From assembly GCF_001429545.1 (NCBI RefSeq), contig NZ_LMSP01000001.1, forward strand, positions 827,688 through 891,687: 64,000 nucleotides of DNA, written 5' to 3'. This DNA is from Paenibacillus sp. Soil787 (GTDB lineage Bacteria > Bacillota > Bacilli > Paenibacillales > NBRC-103111). The notes under the pieces were generated by a model. The model made no database searches. It was not told the DNA's origin and was given only the letters and a program-made list of their open reading frames with translations. Of this stretch, positions 50,160-58,355 are shown in pieces (the stretch's first letter is position 1; each line of letters starts with the position of its first letter). The translations under genes and the position numbers were made by a program.

Positions 50160-51617
50160 CTATGGTATATATGTTACACCTTCAGAGTATGAATTGTTAG
50201 CATTCCAGATTAGGTATTCATTAACACCAGCATCTTTTAAAGCTTTAATTTGTGCTTCTACCTCAACTTTACCATATTTAATGTAATTGCCGGAACCTAA
50301 CCAGCTTGCTGTAAAGTCTTGAATCCAAGGACGTGATAGCGGTGGAGTTTGGAGTTGTGCAAACTTCCCTTTTTCGGCTTTCATATATTCGGTAACAAGT
50401 TTATATGGCTCTTTATCTGGTTTTGAGATTCCGAAATAACCATTGGACCAATGACTTGGATAAATCATAGCCGAAATAACATCTACGGAGCTAGAAATGC
50501 GGTTAAAGTTCTGACCGATACCTGGAGCTTCAGGCAATGTAGCTGTATATCCGAAGATATCAACAGAGACATTTACATTATACGGTTTTAGTTGTTCTTT
50601 GGCATATGCGACAAAGTCGCTGATAGCATCAACACGAAGCTGTGTCAAACGCGCTTTATCGCTAAAATCCGGTGCTTGGGGTACTTCTTTTTTTAAGTCA
50701 GACACACTCTTTTGGGCATCGTCCATTGCTTTTTTATTTGATTCGGTTTTCACTGAATTATAAGTATCCGTAGCATCTGTCAACTTTATCTGTAAAGAAG
50801 ACAAATCGTCTTGATATTTCTTAGAGGCTTCAGCATAGTCTTTTTCTTCTTGTACAAATTTAGTTGGTTTTTTATCCGTGTAATCACCCATTGAATACTT
50901 AAGAATTTTGTCTCTGCTTTCGAAGCCTTCTGGGAATCGAACATAATCAAATTGTATTTCTCTAAACCCAAGTTCTGCAGCTAATTTGGCTATCTCTACA
51001 TTATGATCCCATGTTTCTTTAAGAAATGGGTTGATAAACCCGTCTCTATTAGCATTGCGCCATATACTGTCGCCATCTATGTAAGAAAGATCTGGACGTT
51101 TTTTTGCCAAAACCGTGTCTTTAAAGGAAACAATACGAGCAATAGGGTAGATTTTATGCTGTTCAAGAATTTTCATGAGCGCTTGTGGATTTTTTATATA
51201 AGGCTGGCCAAATTCTGCAAATATTCCCTCTGGCCTAAATGTGATATATCCATCATCATCCTTTATATCTATTACCATTGCATTTAGTTCGGTGTTATCA
51301 AGAAGTGATAGAAGTTTAAGCATACGATCACCACCAGCTGACCAACCTGTTACATAAATGCCACGCACAGCATCTGGATAATTGAAGTGTACTGGGGGAT
51401 CAAATGCAGGTGCTTGACTCGCTGCAGGTGTGGGCGAAACAGCGATTGGTGAATCTGAGGGCGATGGCGTGGGCGTGGGTGTGGGCGTGAACTCTTGTAT
51501 AGTTGTAGGAGGCTGTTCTGATGGATTTGGCGTGTCTAAAACGACTTTTGACGTTTTACAAGCTGACGTCGCGAGCATTACAAATATCATGATAAAAATA
51601 AGTCCTTGTTTCTTCAC
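50160..51617 (-). CDS. Glycoside hydrolase-like lipoprotein (DUF4015/GHL13)
   Basis: 485-aa exported lipoprotein with a TIM-barrel glycosidase-like domain. The lipobox is ATSAC near residue 20, followed by a Pro/Thr/Ser linker with TPTPTPTPSPS. The core shows VRGIYVTGWSAGG, NAMVIDIKDDDGYITF, FREIQFDYVRFPEG and VDIFGYTAT with candidate acidic residues. About 75 residues (about 235-310) form a coiled-coil insertion rich in Lys/Asp/Ser. The start is GTG at 51617 with GGGGAG 6 nt before it; the frame opens at 51644. A wall or exopolysaccharide target is inferred. It stands alone. Confidence 0.8.
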   Translation of the reverse strand: MKKQGLIFIMIFVMLATSACKTSKVVLDTPNPSEQPPTTIQEFTPTPTPTPSPSDSPIAVSPTPAASQAPAFDPPVHFNYPDAVRGIYVTGWSAGGDRMLKLLSLLDNTELNAMVIDIKDDDGYITFRPEGIFAEFGQPYIKNPQALMKILEQHKIYPIARIVSFKDTVLAKKRPDLSYIDGDSIWRNANRDGFINPFLKETWDHNVEIAKLAAELGFREIQFDYVRFPEGFESRDKILKYSMGDYTDKKPTKFVQEEKDYAEASKKYQDDLSSLQIKLTDATDTYNSVKTESNKKAMDDAQKSVSDLKKEVPQAPDFSDKARLTQLRVDAISDFVAYAKEQLKPYNVNVSVDIFGYTATLPEAPGIGQNFNRISSSVDVISAMIYPSHWSNGYFGISKPDKEPYKLVTEYMKAEKGKFAQLQTPPLSRPWIQDFTASWLGSGNYIKYGKVEVEAQIKALKDAGVNEYLIWNANNSYSEGVTYIP

Positions 51618-51918
51618 GATAATCTCCCCTTTTCCCAAAATCACTTGATTTTTAGTAGTTACATTTTTGGTAATTAAAGGGTGTTGTATGGACTATAGAA
51701 TTGCCCTGCCCATTAGCGGGAAATTCGATGCTCAATATTGAAATATTCGTGAAGTAAATAAACTATGCACCTTGATGCCATGCGGCTAAAAAAAGAAATA
51801 AATAGAGAGTACAATTATGTGGAGAGTAAAATAGAAAAAATTATCTTCTTTGCCTGTACTATTTTGATTGCAAGTAGCCTTTCTTGATTCGAATGTCCCT
51901 GAAAAGCTATAGGACTTA

Positions 51919-51962
51919 AGGGGCTGTCCCAAGTAGATTTATCTACATTTGGGACAGCCCCC
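51919..51962 (-). terminator. Terminator of the ECF transporter operon
   Basis: GGGGCTGTCCCA pairs with TGGGACAGCCCC, with an inner TAGAT/ATCTA stem. It lies directly after the EcfA-EcfT stop codon; TTAAGTCC follows on the minus strand. Confidence 0.8.
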
Positions 51963-51967
51963 GGAAT

Positions 51968-53641
51968 TTATGATTGCATGTACAGTAGTAATGAAAAACA
52001 AAGAATGCCCGCGGCAACGATTATGGTGTCCATACCTCGCCACTGTAAAGTGTTTTTCTTTAGCAGCAGCTGTTTGCTGTCGATTTTTTTCAGTTCCATC
52101 GCAATGGTCATTTGCTCTGCCTTATGAAACATAGCGAGCAGCAAGGGGACGACCAGCGCCGGGATATCACGCGAGCGAACAGCACCTGGGCGGATGGAAG
52201 CTTTGCCTCTGGCTCTTACGATGGCTGAGAACCGCTGCCACTCCCGCAGGATGAGCGGAATGAAGCGGAAAATCAAGGAGACGGCCAAAGAAAACGATTC
52301 AACCGGGAGCTTCACTTTGTGGAAATACTTCAAGGCCCAATTGAACCCTTGCACTAGCTGACCATAAGGCGTCGTGACGGCTAGCCAATAGCCTGCCATG
52401 AGGACGAGAAACAAACGTGTTAACGTGAGTGCCGTGCTCCAGCCGCGCTCCGCCGAGAAACCAAGCGGAAACTGTCCTTCGGCAGTTGACCAGTCCAGCC
52501 CGGCCAGAAGGATCGAAATGAACATGAAGATCAGGAATGGCAGGGCGATCTTCATGCTGCCGCGAAGGACGGAGCGCGGGAGGCCGAGAAACGCGAGGCT
52601 GAGGAGCAGCATGGCTACCGCGAGGCCGCTCCACTGCTGCTGCTGCATCGTCCCGATGACGAGCAGCAGGTAGAGCAGCCACTTCGCGCGCGGGTCGACC
52701 CGCAGCCACGCGGCCTGCGGCGGCTTCGCTGCCACGCCAGCTTCGCGCGCGGCCTGCGGGCCCGGCGCTGCCGCTTGCGGCGCCGGGCTTGTGCTGGCGC
52801 TGCCGCGTTCGCGCAGCGCCTCTGCGATCGCCGGCGCGGCAAGCGCCGGCGTGAGCCGGTCCGGCGCGATGGCTATGCCATAGCGCGCCAGCTCTATAGC
52901 GGCCTCCACGCAGCTCGGGAGGCCGACCCCCGCGCGCGTCAGCACCTCCGGCGCGCGGCAAAGCTCTTCCGGCGAGCCGTCGAAGACGAGCGCGCCGCGG
53001 TCTAGAACAAGGACACGGTCCGCTAGCGGAAAGAACGTGTCCAGGTCGTGCGTGGCGATGACGAAGCCGCCACGCTCGCGTACGCGAATGATGCATAGCA
53101 ATTCGCGGACGGCTGCCGCCTCTAAGCCGGCAGTTGGCTCATCCATGAGGAGCCAATCCGGCGCAGTGGCGAAGGTTGTGGCCAGCGCGAGCCGGCGCTG
53201 CTCGCCGCCGCTCAGCGAGAAAGGCGAGCGATCCATGGCGATGACGCCACGTGGATCCAGGTCTGCGCAAGCGTCGCGAATGCGGCGCTCGCGTTCGTCC
53301 GCCCCGAGCCTGTAAGGGCGCAAGGAGTACGCGAATTCTTGGCGTACATTGCGCGCGAACAGCTGCTGCTCGGGGAATTGAAATATTATACCTAGACGCA
53401 GGAGATGGGCTTGGTCAACTTTCCGCTTGTGCCACAATGGCTGCTCTTCAAGGGTAATCGTTCCTAAGGTTGGTTCCAGAATTCCGGCCATGACCTGCAG
53501 CAATGTTGATTTTCCAGAACCCGTATGACCAATCAACAAGGTTATCGATCCATCCGACAAAGTAAAGTTAATATCCTTCAGCAGTTGATTGTTAGCGTCA
53601 TCCGGAGCATCTACTCGAATATCCCTCAGAGCTATGGGCAT
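51968..53641 (-). CDS. EcfA-EcfT fusion protein of a biotin ECF transporter
   Basis: 557-aa fusion of an ECF ATPase and the EcfT membrane subunit. Residues 1-~245: Walker A IGHTGSGKST, IIFQFPEQQLFA (the FPE Q-loop typical of Ecf ATPases), signature LSGGEQRRLALA, Walker B WLLMDEPTAGLE and switch His ATHDLD. An Ala/Pro-rich linker (~260-315) follows. Residues ~320-557 are EcfT with about five helices and the coupling motifs FSAIVRARGKASI (Ala-Arg-Gly) and MTIAMELKKI. In most bacilli these are separate genes. It overlaps the upstream ATPase gene by 10 bp. The ATPase end and linker are unusually GC-rich. The BirA box upstream points to biotin. Confidence 0.88.
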   Translation of the reverse strand: MPIALRDIRVDAPDDANNQLLKDINFTLSDGSITLLIGHTGSGKSTLLQVMAGILEPTLGTITLEEQPLWHKRKVDQAHLLRLGIIFQFPEQQLFARNVRQEFAYSLRPYRLGADERERRIRDACADLDPRGVIAMDRSPFSLSGGEQRRLALATTFATAPDWLLMDEPTAGLEAAAVRELLCIIRVRERGGFVIATHDLDTFFPLADRVLVLDRGALVFDGSPEELCRAPEVLTRAGVGLPSCVEAAIELARYGIAIAPDRLTPALAAPAIAEALRERGSASTSPAPQAAAPGPQAAREAGVAAKPPQAAWLRVDPRAKWLLYLLLVIGTMQQQQWSGLAVAMLLLSLAFLGLPRSVLRGSMKIALPFLIFMFISILLAGLDWSTAEGQFPLGFSAERGWSTALTLTRLFLVLMAGYWLAVTTPYGQLVQGFNWALKYFHKVKLPVESFSLAVSLIFRFIPLILREWQRFSAIVRARGKASIRPGAVRSRDIPALVVPLLLAMFHKAEQMTIAMELKKIDSKQLLLKKNTLQWRGMDTIIVAAGILCFSLLLYMQS

Positions 53642-54471
53642 AAGGACGACACCGCCTTAGCCAGCTCTTCCATATCTATCGGGAGGAGGTCTAGCTGACA
53701 ACCTCGCTGCAGTAGACCAATGGCTGTCTTAACCACAAAAGGCGGATCAAACCCCAACTCCATACAAGGTGTCATGACAGGGAACTCTCCCCCTTCCCCA
53801 TAAAAAAACACTCTCGGCTCCCCATCAAAGGTAATCCGTCCCTCTCCAAAACCAACGACACGCGTAGCTTCCGCCAACTCTTCCAAACGATGGGTAATCC
53901 ACACAATCGTCGTCCCCTGTTTATGCGCTTGACTTACCGCTTGGCGCACTTCCTTCCTTGCCGCAGGGTCCAGCATTGCAGTTGGCTCATCTAAAACAAG
54001 GATCGCTGGATGAGCAGCAAGTGCTGCTGCTAGATTCACCAGCTGCTTTTGCCCACCGGATAACGTGTTAAGCATCCGCTCTATCGGGATCGTCAATCCA
54101 ACGGCAGATAAAGTTTCAAGGTACCACTCTTTACGCGCTTCTGTGCTTAAATACTGCCCATTCAGCAGGTAGTCTAGCTCTTCCTGAACTGTATCTCCAA
54201 CAAACTGGGCATCCGGTATTTGCAGCACACCTCGAGTTAACCAATGCTGGTCTTCATTATGCACGAACTGCCCACCGGAGAGCGGACTTAAACCAAGTAA
54301 TACGCTGGCTAGTGTGCTTTTGCCGCTGCCATTGGGTCCTATGACGACAATCCACTCACCCTGACGAATATCCATGGAGACATCGGACCACACTTGCCTT
54401 CCTTCTCCCGATTCTGTTCGATAGATGACGGAGGCTTTCTCCAAAGAAGCTAAAATCTCTCTGTTTATCAT
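53632..54471 (-). CDS. ECF transporter ATPase (EcfA/BioM-like)
   Basis: 279-aa ATPase of an energy-coupling factor transporter. Walker A is IGPNGSGKST, the signature LSGGQKQLVNLAAAL, Walker B ILVLDEPTAMLDP and the switch His VWITHRLEEL. It would form the ATPase heterodimer with the ATPase half of the fusion protein. AAGGA lies 11 nt before the ATG. It is first in the minus operon and divergent from bioY across a BirA operator, which links all three genes to biotin. Confidence 0.88.
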   Translation of the reverse strand: MINREILASLEKASVIYRTESGEGRQVWSDVSMDIRQGEWIVVIGPNGSGKSTLASVLLGLSPLSGGQFVHNEDQHWLTRGVLQIPDAQFVGDTVQEELDYLLNGQYLSTEARKEWYLETLSAVGLTIPIERMLNTLSGGQKQLVNLAAALAAHPAILVLDEPTAMLDPAARKEVRQAVSQAHKQGTTIVWITHRLEELAEATRVVGFGEGRITFDGEPRVFFYGEGGEFPVMTPCMELGFDPPFVVKTAIGLLQRGCQLDLLPIDMEELAKAVSSLCP

Positions 54472-54519
54472 ATATAAAATGTTCCTTTCACTTTCACAAA
54501 AGATGTGCTATCATCTGTA

Positions 54520-54552
54520 TTGTTAACCAATGTCAATTAATTTGGTTGACAA
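54520..54552. promoter_or_regulatory. BirA (biotin repressor) operator
   Basis: TTGTTAACC, 15 bp, then GGTTGACAA: an inverted repeat of the BirA type (one mismatch between arms) with the usual spacing in Bacillales. It lies between the divergent bioY and ecfA genes and overlaps promoter-like sequence for both (minus strand TTGACA-N17-TGATAG; plus strand -10-like TACAAT at 54560). One bound repressor could switch off both operons when biotin is plentiful. Confidence 0.88.
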
Positions 54553-54590
54553 TATATTTTACAATAACAGAACCAGGAGCGATGAACAAT

Positions 54591-55202
54591 ATGAAACTCA
54601 CTCTTCGCGGCGTTGTTTTTAGTGCACTATTTGCCGCTATTCTCGTTTTATTCAGCTTTGCGAAAATTTCTCTTCCTTTGACACCCGTGCCTATTACGTT
54701 ACAAACACTGGCGGTTATGCTAGCTGGCGGACTTCTGGGAGCTCGTTATGGATTCCTTAGTATGGCACTCGTTGTCGTCCTCACTGCCATCGGCTTTCCC
54801 CTGCTTCACGGGAATGGAGGTTTAGGTGTCGTCCTCGGACCTACCGGAGGCTTCATTATGATTTGGCCTATTTCCGCTATGCTTATCGGTCTTATTTTAC
54901 CTCGTATTCGCGTGAATGGCATCATGGGTTACATCGCCGCCTTCTTGGTCCTTGAAGTATTCGGCTCTCTCATTCTGTATCTGGCCGGAGTTCCTTGGTT
55001 AATGTACAAAGTACCTGCTTATACATTCGCCAAAGCCATGGCTGCAGCGTGCTATCCATTCTTAATTGGTGATGCCATCAAAGCTGTGGTTGCAGCACTT
55101 ATCATTGCACCTGTTCGCCAAGTATTCCCCCCGCAAAGACTTACGGGATCCTCTTCACATAGCGTGGTTAAAAGTAATAGTCCTACAGATCTTAGCGTTT
55201 AA
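54591..55202 (+). CDS. bioY: Biotin-specific S component BioY
   Basis: Membrane protein that captures biotin for an ECF transporter, about 203 aa with six helices. Family parts are LPLTPVPITLQTLAVMLAGG with the conserved Pro and Gln, GPTGGFIMIWPISA (the GPTGGY-like motif) and AAACYPFLIGDAIKAVVAAL with the Asp-Lys pair near the biotin site. The start is uncertain: ATG at 54591 (GGAG 11 nt before) or 54582 (GGAG only 2 nt before). The C-terminal ~25 residues are hydrophilic and probably variable. Controlled by the BirA box. Confidence 0.92.
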   Translation: MKLTLRGVVFSALFAAILVLFSFAKISLPLTPVPITLQTLAVMLAGGLLGARYGFLSMALVVVLTAIGFPLLHGNGGLGVVLGPTGGFIMIWPISAMLIGLILPRIRVNGIMGYIAAFLVLEVFGSLILYLAGVPWLMYKVPAYTFAKAMAAACYPFLIGDAIKAVVAALIIAPVRQVFPPQRLTGSSSHSVVKSNSPTDLSV

Positions 55203-55260
55203 AACTTTGAATTTTACCTTTTATACGTGTCAATGCTAGCACTTTCCCACAGTAGTGAAC

Positions 55261-55329
55261 AACGGCCTTACAGTCCGTAGAAGATCTGAGCTCATACTCA
55301 AATCTTTTACGGCTGCAAGGCCGTTTTTT
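55261..55329 (+). terminator. Terminator of bioY
   Basis: Long hairpin with AACGGCCTT and AAGGCCGTT as outer stem and AAGAT/ATCTT inside, followed by six T. It begins 59 bp after the stop codon. Confidence 0.85.
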
Positions 55330-55343
55330 GTATTGCTTTTCGA

Positions 55344-55595
55344 GTGAGGATATCAAATTTTTACGATTTTGTAATGTGCAGCATGGAATTTTTATTCGAT
55401 TGTAATGCCCTGAAATCCCTCTGTCCCGTATGCACCAAATGGTCGCCGCCAGCGCAGACGGTCGGTACGCCAGGCAGCGTTACTTATGCCGATAGCGGTT
55501 GGAACGGCATGACCGTTGTTGACTTGGAGTCTGGTTCAGTCCACTACTTCGAGATTCCAGATTGGACTCTGGATGTGCAGCTGCTTAGCCGGTAA
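55344..55595 (+). other. Open stretch of doubtful coding value
   Basis: The last ~45 residues (from about SVTYADSGWNGMTVVDL to HYFEIPDWTLDVQLLSR) read like the end of a beta-rich protein, such as a propeller blade, while the first half does not. No ribosome site is seen. It may be a gene remnant. I cannot name a family. Confidence 0.3.
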
Positions 55596-55648
55596 GGTGG
55601 TTTTTCATCGTTAAAAAGTCTCATGGCAGCCAGAAATAAACGTTAGTG

Positions 55649-55775
55649 ATGAAAATCATCGTCTCAGCGGCTTTATCATCAAAATGATGGACTTCAGACA
55701 CTATTTAATGATGATTTACATCACTAAAGTGTCCTCTTAACGCAAAACTCCTACTTTAGCGATATAAAACATCGT
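55649..55775. repeat. Diverged repeat pair upstream of the hairpin array
   Basis: GATGAAAATCATCGTCTCAG at 55649 and GATATAAAACATCGTTTCAG at 55762 are related and 113 bp apart. Small palindromes (CATCAAAATGATG, GATGATTTACATC) lie between them. The step is close to the 112-bp period of the array that follows. Confidence 0.55.
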
Positions 55776-55808
55776 TTCAGCCGCTGACGTGTAACTTTTC
55801 AGGCGATG

Positions 55809-56060
55809 AGAAGTCCATTTCGGCTCTCTCAGCATTCATTTATGTTTAACAAGCATCCTTTTGGATCTGAGACGTCCTTTTCGGACTTCTCAGCAACACT
55901 TTGCTACTTTTCCGACGGTGAGAAGTCCATTTCGGCTCTCTCAGCATACTTTCGTCGGTTAACAAGCATCCTTCTGACTTCGAGAAGTCCTTTTCGAGCT
56001 CTCAGCAACATTTTGCTACTTATCCGACGGTGAAAAGTCTATTTCAGCTCTCTCAGCTTA
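55809..56060. repeat. Array of GAGAAGTCC hairpin units, 112-bp period
   Basis: Five related units start at 55809, 55870, 55921, 55983 and 56033 (steps 61, 51, 62, 50). The common form is GAGAAGTCC-N-TTTCGG followed by CTCTCAGC; the second unit folds as GAGACGTCC-TTTTC-GGACTTCTC. Spacers also alternate: one kind holds TTAACAAGCATCCTT, the other TTTGCTACTT.TCCGACGGT. No reading frame spans the array. Confidence 0.8.
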
Positions 56061-56171
56061 TTTTGCATGTGATGAGAAACCAATGCCCCTTACCCGATAT
56101 ACGGTCAAGGAGCCTTTTCTATTGGATCTTACTATGGGGAGTTGCTTATCTCACGGCCGCTTGTATGCATT

Positions 56172-56423
56172 TCATTTCACACACTCACCCATGCTTCGCC
56201 ATGTACCCACGCCAGGGTAGGTTACAATAATCTCCACAGTCTCCTGCCCCTCTGCAAGGTTCTTGATCTTTTGGCGAATTCTCGCTATCGTGACCCGCAG
56301 ATATTCAACTTCATCGCAGTATTCACTTCCCCAGATGTCGCTCAGCAGCTGCTCATGGGTCATAACTTTGCCTGCATGCTGCAAGAGCAGAGCAAACAAG
56401 TTATACTCGGTCTCCTTAAACTT
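56172..56423 (-). pseudogene. C-terminal fragment of an OmpR-family response regulator
   Basis: The minus strand reads KFKETEYNLFALLLQHAGKV, then MTHEQLLSDIWGSEYCDEVE and YLRVTIARIRQKI, which is the winged-helix DNA-binding domain of KdpE-like regulators. The end continues to TYPGVGTWRS. The receiver domain is absent and stops interrupt the frames upstream of 56423. About 83 residues remain, without a partner kinase. Confidence 0.75.
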
Positions 56424-56625
56424 TATGTTTCAAAACAAAGTTCCTCCGCTCTAGCAACACTATTCTTAGATGTGTTCATTAGCTCTATTTTACCATTAGC
56501 AAAAATGTAATGAAAATGAAACCTTAGATTCATCTAGTTTTAATAAAGTAAGCCTATAATAAAGTTCGACCCCCCTTTAAAATATACTTAGACCCGCGGC
56601 CCGTTGCTGTGGGTCACTTTTTTGT

Positions 56626-56647
56626 TATAATGTATAGAAACTATACA
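56626..56647 (+). promoter_or_regulatory. MarR promoter with overlapping palindromic operator
   Basis: The -10-like TATAAT at 56626-56631 runs into the perfect palindrome TGTATAG-AAA-CTATACA (56631-56647). It is 18 bp upstream of the marR start, a typical place for autorepression. Confidence 0.65.
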
Positions 56648-56665
56648 AAAAAAGGGCGGCTTCTT

Positions 56666-57079
56666 ATGGAAAATGACCAAGAATTGATTACGACCAAATT
56701 TCGCGAAATTAAAAATGTCATCTCCTCCTATTTGATGCAGGTGCTGCCTCACTTTCACATTACACCGATTATGATGTATGTCTTGGAGTTTCTGCGCAAA
56801 CACCCTGAATGCATAGCTGTGGATATCTCTAATGAATTCGGGCTAACTAGAGGAGCTATCACTCAACTGTTAGATAAATTGGAATTGCAGGGCTTGGTCG
56901 TCCGCAAGCCGCATCCCACTAGTCGCAGAAGTCAGCTCGTTCAAATGACGGATAAAGGAAATGAACTGATCATTAACATTTTAGCTGCGTATAATAACAA
57001 AATTGAACAGCTATTCACCCCTTATTCCAAGGAAGAATTAGCTTCACTCAAACAACTCTTAGAAAAATTACCTCTCTAA
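56666..57079 (+). CDS. MarR-family transcriptional regulator
   Basis: 137-aa winged-helix regulator. The DNA-binding part reads IAVDISNEFGLTRGAITQLL, then DKLELQGLVVRKPHPTSRRS with the wing, and the last helices form the dimer part (NIEQLFTPYSKEEL-like end). The ATG at 56666 has AAAGGGCGG before it; the frame is open from 56609, but that part covers the promoter. It lies upstream of an SDR gene in the same orientation, which it may regulate together with itself. Confidence 0.87.
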   Translation: MENDQELITTKFREIKNVISSYLMQVLPHFHITPIMMYVLEFLRKHPECIAVDISNEFGLTRGAITQLLDKLELQGLVVRKPHPTSRRSQLVQMTDKGNELIINILAAYNNKIEQLFTPYSKEELASLKQLLEKLPL

Positions 57080-57080
57080 T

Positions 57081-57104
57081 CCCAACGTCCTGTTGGGAAT
57101 TTTT
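57081..57104 (+). terminator. Terminator of the marR gene
   Basis: CCCAAC-gtcct-GTTGGG followed by AATTTTT, directly after the stop codon. Confidence 0.85.
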
Positions 57105-57115
57105 AATTTTCAGTC

Positions 57116-57144
57116 TTGACTAATTTGTTTAATCCTTGTATTGT
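57116..57144 (+). promoter_or_regulatory. Promoter of the downstream SDR gene
   Basis: TTGACT at 57116-57121 and TATTGT at 57139-57144 with 17-bp spacing, 47 bp upstream of the GTG start. The gene therefore has its own promoter. Confidence 0.6.
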
Positions 57145-57191
57145 TTAGTTTGTGAACAGTTCAACGATTAAACACACAAGGAGTGTTTTGA

Positions 57192-58034
57192 GTGAATAAA
57201 ATTATGGCGATTACTGGAGCTTCATCCGGCATAGGATTAGCGACTGCATTGAAATTTTCAGAGATGGGTTGGACGGTTTACGCTGGTACACGCAATGTGG
57301 AACGTGATCAAGAGCAGTACGGCCATCAGGCTAATCTCCATTTTATCGAAATGGAAGTCACCAGCCCTGAATCAATGGAACAGGCATTTACCGTTATCGA
57401 AAAGAACCACGGTCACCTTGACGTTTTGTTCTGCAACGCAGGCTTTGGATTTTTGAGAGCCTTGGGGCAAGCGACTATGGAGGAGATTCATAACGTTTTT
57501 GATACGAATGTGTATGGGGTTATGCATACGATTCGAGCTGGGCTTCCGCTTCTTCGCAAGTCAGATGCTGGGCATCTGGTGGCGACAACGAGTGTTGGCG
57601 GCTTAGTCGGTCAACCCTTTAATGAGATTTATTGCGCTGCTAAATTTGCTGTTGAGGGTTTGTTAGAAAGTATGGCTACCTACTACAAGCCTATGTTCAA
57701 TATTGATGTCACACTGCTTGAGCCAGGAGCGATTGCAACTAATTTTAACAGCACCGTCCTCGGTCACGTTCAAAAAACAGGCGGCATCCTAGAGGATGAA
57801 TATAAGCCGATGATCACAGAGTATTTGGACACCTTCGCCAAGCGAAATTCGGTGCCGCAAACATCTGAATCTGTTGCAGAGGTGATGGTTAAATTAGTCA
57901 CGGAACTGCATCCGAAGCCATTGCGCATTCGAACATCGGAGGCTGCGGAAGCTTTCGTCCAATATAAAGTGAGTCAAGATCCAACGGGTCTGGATGGCAT
58001 GCTCAACACACGTAAGCTGAATTTGAATATGTAA
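57192..58034 (+). CDS. Short-chain dehydrogenase/reductase (SDR)
   Basis: 280-aa classical SDR oxidoreductase. The cofactor motif is ITGASSGIGLATALKF at residue 7 onward, then NAGFGFLRAL, the catalytic Ser region ATTSVGGLVGQPF and YxxxK as YCAAK. The part after the cofactor motif (YAGTRNVERD) has Arg, hinting at NADPH. The start is GTG with AAGGAG 8 nt before it. It follows a MarR regulator but has its own promoter. The substrate is not evident. Confidence 0.9.
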   Translation: MNKIMAITGASSGIGLATALKFSEMGWTVYAGTRNVERDQEQYGHQANLHFIEMEVTSPESMEQAFTVIEKNHGHLDVLFCNAGFGFLRALGQATMEEIHNVFDTNVYGVMHTIRAGLPLLRKSDAGHLVATTSVGGLVGQPFNEIYCAAKFAVEGLLESMATYYKPMFNIDVTLLEPGAIATNFNSTVLGHVQKTGGILEDEYKPMITEYLDTFAKRNSVPQTSESVAEVMVKLVTELHPKPLRIRTSEAAEAFVQYKVSQDPTGLDGMLNTRKLNLNM

Positions 58035-58078
58035 CAAACAAATCAAATGAGATGGGATATACATCTGAAGTATCCATG

Positions 58079-58111
58079 AGGACTTTCCCCTTCAGGGGGA
58101 GGTCTTTTTTT
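58079..58111 (+). terminator. Terminator of the SDR gene
   Basis: GACTTTCCCC and GGGGGAGGTC pair around TTCA and are followed by seven T. Confidence 0.85.
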
Positions 58112-58130
58112 GCGTAGCGTTTGTCTTAAC

Positions 58131-58255
58131 GGAACGACAATCCGCTAATATGGATGAAATGCGCTAAAAATTGAGTTTGCGGAACGTGAAGGCGTTATTC
58201 AATGAAATTAGCGCTATCCGAAGGTAAATACAACGGAATAACGGATCGACGTTCC
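58131..58255 (+). repeat. Repeat family B, 125-bp element with terminal inverted repeats, copy 1
   Basis: Ends GGAACGACAATCCG and CGGATCGACGTTCC are inverted repeats of each other (12 of 14). The inner part (GGATGAAATGCGCTAAAAAT) is identical in the copy at 63093-63217, which has the same length in the opposite orientation. It looks like a small non-autonomous element or a conserved intergenic RNA/DNA structure. Confidence 0.8.
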
Positions 58256-58355
58256 AACCTTTTTTTTAAACAGAAAAAAAGATCGCATAAGCTAATACCA
58301 TTAGTTAATATATGATTATAATATTAGTTTATTTGTGAAAGGGAGTGTTGTTATC

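Noticed and set aside
52299..53096. 265-aa open frame on the minus strand within the ECF fusion gene
   Set aside because: An Arg/Ala-rich product caused by the high GC content in another frame of the ATPase-EcfT gene.
55809..56060. Possible CRISPR array
   Set aside because: Units are diverged, steps alternate between 51 and 61 bp, spacers are themselves related, and no cas gene is present.
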